DNA of 33,391 nt, taken from contig JAJXXL010000371.1 of the NCBI GenBank assembly GCA_021781115.1, positions 1 through 33,391 of the forward strand, in the 5' to 3' direction. The notes beneath the pieces were generated by a model. That model had not been told where the DNA came from, did no database searches, and saw only the letters and a list, made by a program, of their open reading frames with translations. This DNA is from Planctomycetota bacterium (GTDB lineage Bacteria > Planctomycetota > Planctomycetia > Planctomycetales > Planctomycetaceae). The position numbers and the translations under genes are program-made. Shown piece after piece: positions 9,272 to 18,872 of this stretch. How positions within the stretch are numbered: position 1 is the stretch's first letter; every line of letters starts with the position of its first letter.

Positions 9272-12200
9272 GTGTTGTTGAATCATTGGTTGCGAAAACT
9301 GCGGCTGGTTGGACCGCATCAAAGCCTGCTCAATCGTCGGCGGCGCTGGCGCCCTGCAGGCTGTGAAATGCTCGAACCCCGGCTGGTGCTGAGCGGCGGG
9401 CCGGTGCTGGTGAACAACACGACCGTTTCGGTTCCGCTGGGCGGCAGCACGACGATCACGCCAACCGAATTGCTGGCGAATGGTGGCACATCGACTCCAG
9501 CGACAGTTGTATTCACGCTGACAGCCGTTCCGCAAATCGGCAGCCTTGATTTGAGCGGCAACCCGCTGGTCGTGGGCGGCACGTTCAGCGAGCAGGATAT
9601 TGGCAACGGGCTGGTGACATACGTTCAAAACCCTGCAGATTCGAGTGCGCCGAGCGATAGCTTCGGGTATACAATTGCAAATGGGGGCACATCGAGTTCG
9701 AATTATCTGGCGTCGGTGAGCTTAAGCGGGGGCGAAAGCAACGGCCAATCGTATAACCCCAGCATATCAGCCGACGGCCGGTACGTAGGGTTCGCTTCAT
9801 TCGCCAGCAATCTTGTGGCAAACGACACAAATACCGCCACCGATGGTTTTATCTATGACACGACGGCGCAAACCACGACGCGGGTAACGACCGATTCCAT
9901 CAACAGCCAATTGCCGCTGGGCGGCGGAAATGTGAACGAGCAAAATTCTGTCGTCGTTTCGGGCAACGGCCAGGATGTGGTGTTCTCAACGCTGTCGTCC
10001 GGATTGCTTCCTTCAGGAACGATCAACGAAGCCAACGTGTTTGAAAAGAACCTGGCAACGAGGAAGGTATCGCTGGTTTCTGCCGTCAACGGCACCACGA
10101 CGGTCGGCAACAACTTTGCCGATATTGCCGAAAGCGGAATGTCGACATCGACCGATGGTCGCTATGTCGTTTTCACTTCGATTGCGACGAACCTGGTATC
10201 GACACCCGTGAGCGGCAACAAGCCCGAAGTCTATCTTCGCGATATGCAGACGAATACGACAACGCTTGTCTCAGAAACCTCGGCCGGCGTTGCGGCAAAC
10301 GACCAGTCCGATGAAAACGCGATTTCACCCGATGGGCGCTACATTGCCTTCCGGTCGGATGCCAGCAACCTCGCGCCGGGCACACCCGCCGGCGTATATG
10401 AAATCTACGTCCACGACATGGTGACGGGAACGACGACGCTGGTGTCCACCGATTCGAGCGGAAATGCGTCAAACGCCGATTCGTCGAATCCTTCGATCAC
10501 GCTCAACGGCGAATTGATTGCATTCGATTCGGCTGCCAATAATCTGGTCAGCGGCGACACAAATAAAGCGACGGACGTGTTCGTCCACAATACGGCGACG
10601 GGGCAGACCGTTCGCGTTTCGGTTGATTCCAGCGGCAATCAGGATTCGCAATCGCTCGGTTCCGGCCAACCCTCGATCACACCCGACGGGCGCTACGTCG
10701 CTTTCGCATCGCACGACCACGGGTTGTCTTCGGTCAGCGGGTTTTACGGCGGCATTTTTGTGCACGACATGACAACCGGCCAAACCACACTGATCTCGGT
10801 CACGTCGGCAGGACTGACCGGCAATGGCATCGAATACTACGACCCGGTGATCTCAGCCGACGGTCAAACTGTTGCATACAGCGAACTCAGCGCAACGAAC
10901 CTGGTGTCAAATTCAACGGGCGCATTTCCCGATATCATCGTGGCCCGCCAGACGCCAATTACGATCTCGGGCACGACGAACATTACGATCGACCACCCGC
11001 CCACGATTACCGCGATAGCGAATCAGTTTGTCGCCACAAGCACTCCCACGGCCGCGGTGGCATTTACCGTTGGCGATTCGCAAACGGCTGCCAGCCAGCT
11101 CAAGTTGAGCGCAGCGACTTCGAACTCGTTCGTGGTTCCCTTGTCAAACATCGTGTTCGGCGGCAACGGGGCCAACCGCACAGTGACTGTCTCGCCCGCC
11201 CTGGGCCAGGTCGGCTTTAGCCAGATTACAGTCACGGTGACCGATGGAGTGGGTTTGTCGACCAGCACCACATTTACGGTGTCGGTCAACACGCCGATCT
11301 TGTCGCCCATCGTAAACCAGTCGACGCAAGAGGCGACGGTCACGAGCGCGATCCCATTCACCGCGTCGGGCGACCAGATCACACCGGTCGATCAATTGAC
11401 TTACGCCGCCACTTCGTCGAATACAACGCTGGTTCCCAATGCCAACATCGTGCTGGGCGGAACCGGGGCGAACCGCACTGTCACGGTCACACCCGCGGCG
11501 TTTCAAACGGGCAACACGGCAATCATTATTACTGCCGCCGATGGCAATGGCACGACGGCCGTCAGCGTGTTTCTGCTGACCGTCGTGCCCGGCCCGCCGC
11601 CCACGATTACGCCCGTCAGCGACCAGTCGATTACGTCTGGGCAAACCCTGCCCCCCCTGGCATTCACGATTAACGACCTCCTGACGCCCGTTGCACAACT
11701 GACTCTCAGCGGCACTTCGTCAAACCAGGCGCTGATCTCAAACGGAGGGATCGTCTTCGGGGGCAGCGGCGCAAACCGCACGGTGACACTCTCGCCCACG
11801 CCGGGCCAGATTGGCACGTCGAAAATTACGCTGACGGTGACGGACCTCGACGGGCGCAAAAGTTCGACGTCCTTCAGTTTCAGCGTGCTGACCGCCAGCG
11901 ATGTGCCCACAATTACGCCTATCCCCAACCAGACGATTCCTGAAAACTCACTGACCGGCGGCCTCAGTTTCCAGATCGCCGATCCCGACAACCCGCTGGC
12001 GCCACTGACGGTCAGCGCCTCTTCTTCGAACCAGACCCTTGTGCCCAACGCCAACCTGACGATCGCGGCCGGTGCCGGTGGATATCGCCAGTTGTCGGTT
12101 GCCGCCACGAACGGTCAGACCGGCAATGCCACGATCACGGTCAATGTTTCGAATGGCGTGCATACCGCCTCGACGACGTTCGTGTTGACTGTCACGCCCC

Positions 12201-13606
12201 AGGGCCCGCCGGGGCCGGGGCCTGCGCCAACCGCCCCGATTCCCTCGATTTCGTCGGTGGCAAATCAAATCACATTGGTGAACACACCTGTCGGCCCGCT
12301 CGCATTCAGCGTGGCCGACCCGCTTGACCCCACCGCAACGCTTTCGGTTCTGGCGTCGTCGTCGAACCCCGGCCTCGTCGCCACGGGCGGGCTGCTGCTC
12401 GGCGGCTCAGCCAGCAACCCCACGCTGACTGTCGTTCCCGTGGCCAACCGCACCGGAACGGCAACGATTACGATGCAGGTGGCTTCGTCCTCAGGAACCA
12501 GCAGCACGACCAGTTTCCAACTTACGGTCCAACCGGCCGGGCTCGCCGCGCCGCTGCCTCCGCCCGCCACGTCGACATTCGCCGGGCAGGTGAACGCATC
12601 GCTGACGTTTGTCGCGCCGGCGATCACGTTGACCAACCCCGTCGGCCCGTTGACCTATTCGGCCATGAATTTGCCGTCTGGCGCCGCGTTCAACCCGGCG
12701 ACAAATCAATTTTCGTGGACGCCCGCTGCCAACCAGGGGCCGGCCACCTATACGGTCGTGTTCACGGCTACCGACGGCGTGCATTCGTCGAGCGAGCTGG
12801 TAACGCTCGATGTTTTCAACCCGACGCCGATGTATGTGGCATTCAATCCTGTCGCCAATGTCCATGTCTTTACGACATCGGCGTGGGAATTCCAGCAGAT
12901 TGTTCAAAACGGCCTGCAAGATCAGTCGTCCGGCCAGACGGGGTTTGCGGTCGATCAGGGGCCGGGGGCCGGTGCCGTGCCGCTGCACCGGCTGTATGAC
13001 CCGAACAACGGACTGCATTACTATACGACGAGTGATGGCGAACGGGATTCGTTGGTTAAGCAGGGCTGGAATTTTGAGGCCGACGAAGGTTATGTGTACA
13101 CCACGCAGGTTCCAGGGACTTCCCCAATTTTCCGCCTGTACAATACGCAAAACGGAGACCATTTCTACACAGCCAGCGCAACGCAGGAAGCGTCGATTCT
13201 CAGTCAGTCTCCCGGAGTGTGGCAGGTCACGACAAACCTCGGGTTCGGGTTTGCTACAACGGCGCAAGGGGCCATTTCGCTGCCGAGCACGCCTGCGCCG
13301 GAACTCTCATCATCGTCGATCACCGCCGCCGCGATTTCGGCAGCAGAACTTTCGGTCGGGCCGGGTGTCGCCGCAACGTCGGTCAATGCGGGCGCGACTC
13401 TGGCCGGCGTTCCTGTGGGCGGCATCGGCCCGAGTGGCACGAACTCTGCCAGTGGTGCGCCCACGCCGCCGGCCGCAAGCGAACCATCGGCGACCAGCGC
13501 GACTGCCGGCGCGCCACAACCTGCCCGAAGCCCAGCGGCTCTCGACACCTGGTGGAGTGCGGTGGCGGGCCAAATCGCAGCCGGGCTGGATGGCTTTTCG
13601 GCTTGA
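9272..13606 (+). CDS. Giant LEPR-motif surface protein with PD40 propeller, Ig-like repeats and DUF5648 module
   Basis: A 1444-residue exported protein starting at GTG 9272. Residues 1-43 are basic (NRRRRWRP) and end in LEPRLVLSG (34-42), the LEPR-XLL motif of planctomycete surface proteins. Residues about 45-145 resemble a CSPG/cadherin-like unit. Seven PD40/TolB-type blades follow (about 150-560), each with a version of SISADGRYVGFAS and a TTTLVS strand. Five Ig/cadherin-like repeats of about 100 residues (starting near 577, 676, 778, 880, 992) share PTIT...NQ, a Q-L-x-x-S-A-x-SSN block and GANRTVTVSP. A putative-Ig domain (about 1104-1182) and a DUF5648 module (1187-1328, RLYDPNNGLHYYT, RLYNTQNGDHFYT) come next, then a Ser/Ala/Pro/Thr-rich tail ending in ALDTWW. 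No catalytic site is evident; an adhesive or matrix role is inferred. Its C-terminal half is paralogous to the next gene. Confidence 0.92.
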   Translation: MLLNHWLRKLRLVGPHQSLLNRRRRWRPAGCEMLEPRLVLSGGPVLVNNTTVSVPLGGSTTITPTELLANGGTSTPATVVFTLTAVPQIGSLDLSGNPLVVGGTFSEQDIGNGLVTYVQNPADSSAPSDSFGYTIANGGTSSSNYLASVSLSGGESNGQSYNPSISADGRYVGFASFASNLVANDTNTATDGFIYDTTAQTTTRVTTDSINSQLPLGGGNVNEQNSVVVSGNGQDVVFSTLSSGLLPSGTINEANVFEKNLATRKVSLVSAVNGTTTVGNNFADIAESGMSTSTDGRYVVFTSIATNLVSTPVSGNKPEVYLRDMQTNTTTLVSETSAGVAANDQSDENAISPDGRYIAFRSDASNLAPGTPAGVYEIYVHDMVTGTTTLVSTDSSGNASNADSSNPSITLNGELIAFDSAANNLVSGDTNKATDVFVHNTATGQTVRVSVDSSGNQDSQSLGSGQPSITPDGRYVAFASHDHGLSSVSGFYGGIFVHDMTTGQTTLISVTSAGLTGNGIEYYDPVISADGQTVAYSELSATNLVSNSTGAFPDIIVARQTPITISGTTNITIDHPPTITAIANQFVATSTPTAAVAFTVGDSQTAASQLKLSAATSNSFVVPLSNIVFGGNGANRTVTVSPALGQVGFSQITVTVTDGVGLSTSTTFTVSVNTPILSPIVNQSTQEATVTSAIPFTASGDQITPVDQLTYAATSSNTTLVPNANIVLGGTGANRTVTVTPAAFQTGNTAIIITAADGNGTTAVSVFLLTVVPGPPPTITPVSDQSITSGQTLPPLAFTINDLLTPVAQLTLSGTSSNQALISNGGIVFGGSGANRTVTLSPTPGQIGTSKITLTVTDLDGRKSSTSFSFSVLTASDVPTITPIPNQTIPENSLTGGLSFQIADPDNPLAPLTVSASSSNQTLVPNANLTIAAGAGGYRQLSVAATNGQTGNATITVNVSNGVHTASTTFVLTVTPQGPPGPGPAPTAPIPSISSVANQITLVNTPVGPLAFSVADPLDPTATLSVLASSSNPGLVATGGLLLGGSASNPTLTVVPVANRTGTATITMQVASSSGTSSTTSFQLTVQPAGLAAPLPPPATSTFAGQVNASLTFVAPAITLTNPVGPLTYSAMNLPSGAAFNPATNQFSWTPAANQGPATYTVVFTATDGVHSSSELVTLDVFNPTPMYVAFNPVANVHVFTTSAWEFQQIVQNGLQDQSSGQTGFAVDQGPGAGAVPLHRLYDPNNGLHYYTTSDGERDSLVKQGWNFEADEGYVYTTQVPGTSPIFRLYNTQNGDHFYTASATQEASILSQSPGVWQVTTNLGFGFATTAQGAISLPSTPAPELSSSSITAAAISAAELSVGPGVAATSVNAGATLAGVPVGGIGPSGTNSASGAPTPPAASEPSATSATAGAPQPARSPAALDTWWSAVAGQIAAGLDGFSA
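12830..13255 (+). repeat. DUF5648 module, copy 1
   Basis: This block encodes residues 1187-1328 of the first giant protein and is clearly homologous to 17247-17672 in the second. Both contain the same ordered motifs: FTTS, GFAVDQG, PLHRLYDPNNGLHYYT, DEGY, YTTQVPG, IFRLYN, QNGDH, YTAS and a final VWQVTT-LGFGFA. Confidence 0.85.
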
Positions 13607-13901
13607 ACCGACGTGGATGACAAGGTTGCGGTCGTATTGAAACGTTCGATTGTAGGGGAATGTGGCCAAAAACAGACATCTGTCGGCCCGAGCGGGATTG
13701 CGACGGCTCTGGCGGTATTGCTAGGATCAATGAACCGGTCATCCGCATGGTGTTGGCTACGCGGCTTTTTCCGCCAGGAACCGCGTGACGCGCGGGCGGG
13801 TCGTGCCGGTTCTTTCGCCACCGAACTGCTGCGGGCCGCAGTTCGGCGGTCAGTTTGTGTTCGTTCGTCGAGTTATCCGTTCCAGAGGGGACATTGTTCT
13901 C
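13607..13901 (+). other. Spacer between the two giant paralogues, with a weak candidate promoter
   Basis: In these 295 nt, TTGCGA (13698-13703) and TAGGAT (13722-13727) are 18 nt apart and each match four of six consensus bases, a possible separate promoter for the S53 gene with a leader of about 170 nt. The S53 reading frame is open upstream to 13785, but translation is assigned to the ATG at 13902. I see no clear terminator for the first gene. Confidence 0.25.
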
Positions 13902-16900
13902 ATGCTGCTCACATTCTGGTTTCGGCGTGTGCGGGACCGTCAAAGGGGTCAGCAGATTCATCGGGTGACCCGGGCAGAAGGCCGCCGCGTCCGGTACAGC
14001 CGGCTGGCTGGTGTTGCGGGCGAAATCCTCGAAGTGCGATGCATGCTGAGTGGCACGCCGGCGGACCCTGGAGTGTCGCATACGACATACATCGTCGCGC
14101 ACCCGTATGGAGGAGCGGCACCGTATCAGTTTTCGACGCCAACGGGTGGATTCACACCCCAGCAAATCGCGCAGGCGTACGGCATCAATCAGATTCAATT
14201 CGGTGCGATTGCCGGCACGGGGGCGGGCCAGACGATTGCGATTGTCGATGCGTATGACAACCCAAAATTCGTGAACAGCACTGCCGCGAATTTTTTAACG
14301 AGCGACCTGCATCAGTTCGACGTGGCGTTTGGACTGCCCGACCCGCCCAGCTTCAAGAAAGTCGATGAATTTGGCGGACAGAATTATCCACCCGTCGATC
14401 CGACCGGCGGCTGGGAGGGCGAGGAGTCATTGGATGTCGAGTGGGCACACGCGATTGCCCCAATGGCAAATATCATTCTTGTTGAAACGATTGATCCACT
14501 GAACTTGTTTTCCGGAGTCAGGACCGCAAGGAATGTTCCCGGTGTGTCCGTTATCTCCATGAGCTTCGGACAGCCAGGCTTCTTGGGCGAAACCGCCCTC
14601 GACAGCGTCTTCACGACTCCGGCGAAGCACACACCGATTACGTTTCTCGCGTCGTCAGGCGACACGGGCGCACCGGGGGGGTACCCCGCCGAGTCGCCCA
14701 ACGTTGTCGCGGTCGGCGGAACGTCGCTTTACACCGACGCGACGGGTAACTATCAGAATGAAACCGGTTGGGGCAACATAAGTGGGGCAAGCGGCGGCGG
14801 CATCAGTCAGTACGAAACCAAGCCGATTTATCAGATCCCACTGAAGTTTCCCAGCGGCGGTTACCGCACGATTCCGGATGTCTCGTTCGTCGCCGATCCT
14901 GAAACCGGTGTAGATATTTACGACAGCTACAACAATGGGGCAGCGACGCCGTGGGGAGTCATTGGCGGAACCAGCCTTGCCAGTCCCTCCTGGGCCGGCC
15001 TCATCGCCATCGCCGACCAGGGGCGGGTTCTCGCCGGCGAAGCGACCCTCGATGGCGCCAAAGATACGCTGCCGATTCTGTACAAGCTGCCGGCCAGCGA
15101 TTTTCACGACATCACCACGGGCTACAACGGGTTTGGCTTCTTTCCAGGCTATAACGCCGGTCCCGGTTACGACCTCGTGACCGGCATTGGCACCCCCGTT
15201 GCGAACAAGCTGGTGCCCGACCTGGTCACCACGCCCGCGCAGGATGTGCCCCCCGTGTTGACGATGTCAACAACCACGCTGAACTATGTCATCGACGCGC
15301 CCGCCACAGTCATTGACCCCGCGGCCACGATTACCGACACGCTGCATCTGAACTACAATACGGGCACGCTGACGGTCAATTTCTCAGTGAACGGCCTGGC
15401 CGAAGACCGCTTGGCCATTCAGAACCAGGGCAACGCCGCGGGGCAAATTGGCATTTCCGCCAACGTCGTTTCGTATGGTGGTCTCCAGATCGGCACCTTC
15501 ATCGGTGGCACAAGCGGCCAAAAGCCGCTGACGATTGCCTTCAATGCCAATGCCACGCCCGCGGCTGCCCAGGCGCTGCTGGACGACATCACTTATCAGG
15601 ACGTTTCGCAAAACCCGCTGACGTTGCAGCGCACGATTCAATTCGTGCTCAGCGACGGCCAGGGCGGCTCAAGCACACCGACGACTGTTCAGGTCAATTA
15701 CGTTCCGCCACTGTCCATCAGCCCGATTCCTGACGATACCGTCGCTGAGGGCACATTGCCGCAGCCGATGTCATTTACCGTTTCCGACTTGCTGAACCCG
15801 GTCGTGAACGCTGTCGTTTCGGCGGCATCGTCGAATGGCATGGTTGTTACCAACCCGAACCTGATCATTGCGGGGGCGGGCGCAGCGCGCACGCTGGCCA
15901 TTATTCCCAATGCGTTTGGTTCGGGGACCGCAGTCATTACGCTTTCAATTACCGACCCCCCCACCGGCATTTCCTTCAGCCAGGCGTTCAAATTCATCGT
16001 TACACCCCTGGGGCCGCCCACGATTTCCACGACGACGCCCAGCCCGATTGTCCCCCTCACCGACGATCAGCAGATATTGCCCGTGCCGTTCAGCATTGGC
16101 GACCCGCTGACTCCGGTAAACCAGTTAACTGTGTCGGCCACGTCATCGAACCTGGCCCTGTTGCCGAATGCCAACCTCAGCATTCTGGGCAGCGGCGCCA
16201 ATCAGGTTCTGGCGATCAATACCCTGAACGAAATCGACGGCGTTTCGGTCGTGACGCTGACGGTGACTGATCTTGATGGCCGCACGGCGACATTGCCCAT
16301 AACGGTTGACATCAACAGCGACAACGACGCACCCACGATTTCCACCATTCCCAATCAGACCAGCGCCGAGAATTCTTCGACCGGCGGACTCGCGCTGTAC
16401 GTCGCCGACGCCGACACGCCTGCGAACCAGCTCTCGCTTTCGGCGACATCGTCGAATCAGGCCCTGCTGACGAATGCCAATTTCACATTCTTTGGCAACG
16501 GAAATTACCGCCAGATTTCGGCGTTTCCGACCCCCAATGTGACGGGCTCCACGACGATTACCGTAACCGTCGCCGACAACACGGGGGGCACCGCGCAATC
16601 GCAATTTCAACTGACCGTCATTCCGTCAAACATTCAAACCACGGTTCCCAATGTGCCCCCGTCCGGGGCGCCCACGATTTCATCGGTCGCCACACAATCG
16701 ACGGTCGAAAACACGCCCACCAGTCCGATTCCGTTCACAATTGGCGACCTGAGCAACCCCAGCGCGGTTTTGACGGTGACGGCCGGTTCTTCGAACCCCG
16801 CACTGATTCCCAACGCCAATCTGTTGCTGGCAGGCGGCGGGGCCAATCGTACGATCAGTCTTGTTCCCGCGGCGAATCAGACCGGCAGTGCCACGATTAC

Positions 16901-18038
16901 CCTGGGCGTTTATGCTTCTGACGGAACCCAGACCACGACTAGCTTCGTGGTCACCGTCACGGCCTCCAGCGGTGGCCTGGGAAACAGTAACGACAACGTC
17001 CTCGACTTTGTCAACCAGCCGCTCACGCTCATTGCGCCCACGATCAATTTGACGGGCACGGGAACCGTCGTGTACGCCGCGGCAAATTTGCCGGCAGGCG
17101 CCGCATTCGACCCCTCGACCCGCACCCTCACCTGGACGCCCGCGCCGTCGCAAGGCCCCAGCACGAACAATGTCATTGTTACGGCGACGAACGGTACGCA
17201 GTCGGCCAGTGAAACGCTGTCAATTACGGTGTACAACCCGACACGCATGTACCAGGCGTATAACGCAAGCGCCAACCTCAATTTTTTCACGACATCCTAC
17301 GCAGAATTTCGGCAGGACGTACAGATCGGCCTGCAGGACAAATCGACCGGGCAAGCTGGTTTCGCCGTCGATCAGGGTTCAGCTCTGGGCGCTTTGCCGC
17401 TGCATCGGCTGTACGACCCCAACAACGGCTTGCACTACTACACTGCGAGCAATGCTGAGGAAACCTCGCTCGTGGCCAGTGGCTGGGTGTATGAACGCGA
17501 CGAAGGCTACCTGTACACGACACAGGTGCCCGGTTCGACCGAGATCTTTCGCCTGTATAATTCGCAAAATGGCGACCATATTTACACCGCCAGTGCCGCC
17601 CAAAGCGACGCCATCGTGGCCCAGAACCCGGCGGTCTGGCAGGTAACGACCAGCCTGGGCTTTGGCTTTGCCGTGTCGAACCAGGGGACGTTTGTCATTA
17701 CGAATTCGAGTTCGTCGTCAAGCTCGTCGTCGTCGATTTCATCGGCGGCCATGTCGAGCCGTGAACTGGCCGCCGCGCCCGCGTCGTCTGGGGCAAGTTA
17801 TGCCGCCGCACCGGCGGTTGTGTCGCCCTTGGGCGGAATCGGCTCTGGCAGCACTGGGGCAACCACGGCCTCCAGCGAATCTTCACCCGGCGTCGCCGGC
17901 GCACCAGTTGGAATCGCCGGTTCGACGACCGGCAGAACGCCACCGGCTGCCGACTCGGGCGACGCGGCGCTGGATTCGTACTGGAACACGCTGGGGCAAC
18001 AACTGTTGTCGAGCGGCGCTGCGGTCTTTGCCGACTGA
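13902..18038 (+). CDS. Giant LEPR-motif surface protein with S53 (sedolisin/kumamolisin) serine-carboxyl peptidase domain
   Basis: A 1378-residue protein; AGAGGGG 11 nt before the ATG at 13902, and the match of MLLTFWFRR to the paralogue's MLLNHWLRK, fix the start. LEVRCMLSG (43-51) is a variant LEPR-XLL motif. Residues about 65-445 form an S53 peptidase with a complete catalytic set: E174 and D178 (WEGEESLDVEWAHA), oxyanion D254 (SSGDTGAPGG) and nucleophile S358 (GGTSLASPSW), plus the C-terminal calcium-site segment (FHDITTGYNG, GPGYDLVTGIG). No propeptide of usual size precedes it. A cadherin-like region (about 450-605) and four Ig-like repeats (near 605, 706, 812, 925) follow, then a putative-Ig domain, a DUF5648 module (1116-1257), a Ser10 tract and a tail ending in ALDSYW. 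S53 enzymes cleave proteins, usually at acid pH. It is probably exported and surface-attached. Confidence 0.93.
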   Translation: MLLTFWFRRVRDRQRGQQIHRVTRAEGRRVRYSRLAGVAGEILEVRCMLSGTPADPGVSHTTYIVAHPYGGAAPYQFSTPTGGFTPQQIAQAYGINQIQFGAIAGTGAGQTIAIVDAYDNPKFVNSTAANFLTSDLHQFDVAFGLPDPPSFKKVDEFGGQNYPPVDPTGGWEGEESLDVEWAHAIAPMANIILVETIDPLNLFSGVRTARNVPGVSVISMSFGQPGFLGETALDSVFTTPAKHTPITFLASSGDTGAPGGYPAESPNVVAVGGTSLYTDATGNYQNETGWGNISGASGGGISQYETKPIYQIPLKFPSGGYRTIPDVSFVADPETGVDIYDSYNNGAATPWGVIGGTSLASPSWAGLIAIADQGRVLAGEATLDGAKDTLPILYKLPASDFHDITTGYNGFGFFPGYNAGPGYDLVTGIGTPVANKLVPDLVTTPAQDVPPVLTMSTTTLNYVIDAPATVIDPAATITDTLHLNYNTGTLTVNFSVNGLAEDRLAIQNQGNAAGQIGISANVVSYGGLQIGTFIGGTSGQKPLTIAFNANATPAAAQALLDDITYQDVSQNPLTLQRTIQFVLSDGQGGSSTPTTVQVNYVPPLSISPIPDDTVAEGTLPQPMSFTVSDLLNPVVNAVVSAASSNGMVVTNPNLIIAGAGAARTLAIIPNAFGSGTAVITLSITDPPTGISFSQAFKFIVTPLGPPTISTTTPSPIVPLTDDQQILPVPFSIGDPLTPVNQLTVSATSSNLALLPNANLSILGSGANQVLAINTLNEIDGVSVVTLTVTDLDGRTATLPITVDINSDNDAPTISTIPNQTSAENSSTGGLALYVADADTPANQLSLSATSSNQALLTNANFTFFGNGNYRQISAFPTPNVTGSTTITVTVADNTGGTAQSQFQLTVIPSNIQTTVPNVPPSGAPTISSVATQSTVENTPTSPIPFTIGDLSNPSAVLTVTAGSSNPALIPNANLLLAGGGANRTISLVPAANQTGSATITLGVYASDGTQTTTSFVVTVTASSGGLGNSNDNVLDFVNQPLTLIAPTINLTGTGTVVYAAANLPAGAAFDPSTRTLTWTPAPSQGPSTNNVIVTATNGTQSASETLSITVYNPTRMYQAYNASANLNFFTTSYAEFRQDVQIGLQDKSTGQAGFAVDQGSALGALPLHRLYDPNNGLHYYTASNAEETSLVASGWVYERDEGYLYTTQVPGSTEIFRLYNSQNGDHIYTASAAQSDAIVAQNPAVWQVTTSLGFGFAVSNQGTFVITNSSSSSSSSSSISSAAMSSRELAAAPASSGASYAAAPAVVSPLGGIGSGSTGATTASSESSPGVAGAPVGIAGSTTGRTPPAADSGDAALDSYWNTLGQQLLSSGAAVFAD
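17247..17672 (+). repeat. DUF5648 module, copy 2
   Basis: Encodes residues 1116-1257 of the S53 protein and is the counterpart of 12830-13255. The two copies differ at many third codon positions but keep the protein sequence well, which points to an old duplication under selection. Confidence 0.85.
17706..17735 (+). repeat. Ser10 codon tract (mostly TCG)
   Basis: Ten successive serine codons, seven of them TCG, form a low-complexity linker right after the DUF5648 module. The paralogue has only a short serine run at the same place, so the tract may vary in length by slippage. Confidence 0.7.
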
Positions 18039-18182
18039 TCGTTGGTATGGCCTTCCAAACGGTGCCCGTCACAACCAGCCGCCGCATCAACGATGCCACC
18101 TGCTTGCCTCGGCGCGAGTCGACAAACATGGCGCCGCGGCGCTCTGCTTGACACTCGCACGCCCCCGAACTAGCATCGGGTC

Positions 18183-18782
18183 ATGTGCCCCCCCGATGCC
18201 TCAGATTCAGTCGATGAACCGTTGATTCGCAGTGGCGAACTGCTGTCGCGGGCGACCAGCCGCCTGCTGGTGATCGACGTTCAGCAGAAGCTGGTTCCAC
18301 TCATTCCGAACGCATCCCGATTGATCGCCCTGTGCCGTCGGCTGGTCGAAGCCGCACAAATCCTGGGCGTGCCGGTGTATGCCACTGAACAGTACCCGCA
18401 AGGGTTGGGGGCGACTGTCATTGAACTGGCTGAAGTGCTGGGCAAGCGCCCAGCGAAGCTGCGATTCAGTTGCGTCGAAACGCTCGACTGGGGAGTGGCC
18501 AGCGGGCAGGGTGGCGAGCGGTTTCAGGTCGTCGTTGTCGGCATTGAAGCTCACGTGTGCATTTTGCAAACCGTGCTCGATCTTTTGGCGCAGGGCTATC
18601 AGGTTTTCGTCGCGGCCGACGCCGTCGGCAGCCGCGGCGAACTTGACTGCACGCTCGCGCTCGACCGTATGGCCGGCGCCGGTGCGATCATTACGACCAG
18701 TGAATCGGTGATGTTTGAATGGTGCGAAGTCGCCGGCACCCCGGAATTCAAGAAAATCAGCCAGATGCTCAAAGGCGGATGA
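18183..18782 (+). CDS. Isochorismatase-like (cysteine) hydrolase
   Basis: A 199-residue member of the isochorismatase fold with the full catalytic triad: D32 (LLVIDVQQKL), K92 (AKLRFSC) and C126 (GIEAHVCILQT). VYATEQYPQGLG and the VFVAADAVGSR strand are typical, and overall it most resembles the ISOC1/ISOC2 and YcaC-like branch rather than true isochorismatases. These enzymes hydrolyse amide, imide or related bonds; the substrate cannot be inferred. About 22 polar residues precede the domain, so a start slightly downstream is possible. It is followed after 90 nt by the aminotransferase on the same strand, and the two are likely cotranscribed. Confidence 0.92.
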   Translation: MCPPDASDSVDEPLIRSGELLSRATSRLLVIDVQQKLVPLIPNASRLIALCRRLVEAAQILGVPVYATEQYPQGLGATVIELAEVLGKRPAKLRFSCVETLDWGVASGQGGERFQVVVVGIEAHVCILQTVLDLLAQGYQVFVAADAVGSRGELDCTLALDRMAGAGAIITTSESVMFEWCEVAGTPEFKKISQMLKGG

Positions 18783-18796
18783 CTTTCGAGATGCCC

Positions 18797-18829
18797 GGCG
18801 AATCGCCAATGATTTACAAACAATTCGCC
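18797..18829 (+). promoter_or_regulatory. Inverted repeat in the hydrolase-aminotransferase spacer
   Basis: GGCGAAT (18797-18803) and ATTCGCC (18823-18829) form a 7-bp inverted repeat with a 19-nt loop in the 90-nt gap. It could be an operator or a weak RNA hairpin; there is no U-run. Confidence 0.3.
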
Positions 18830-18872
18830 ATATCGCTGACCGCCGAACAACTTTTGAATTGATGGAAAGATC

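Noticed and set aside
11144-12108. Minus-strand frames of 184 and 201 residues within the first giant protein
   Set aside because: They mirror the repeated Ig-like coding units on the opposite strand and share no independent signal.
9272-18038. Repeated units considered as a CRISPR-like or VNTR array
   Set aside because: The periodicity of about 300 nt is that of diverged protein domains with no identical direct repeats or spacers.
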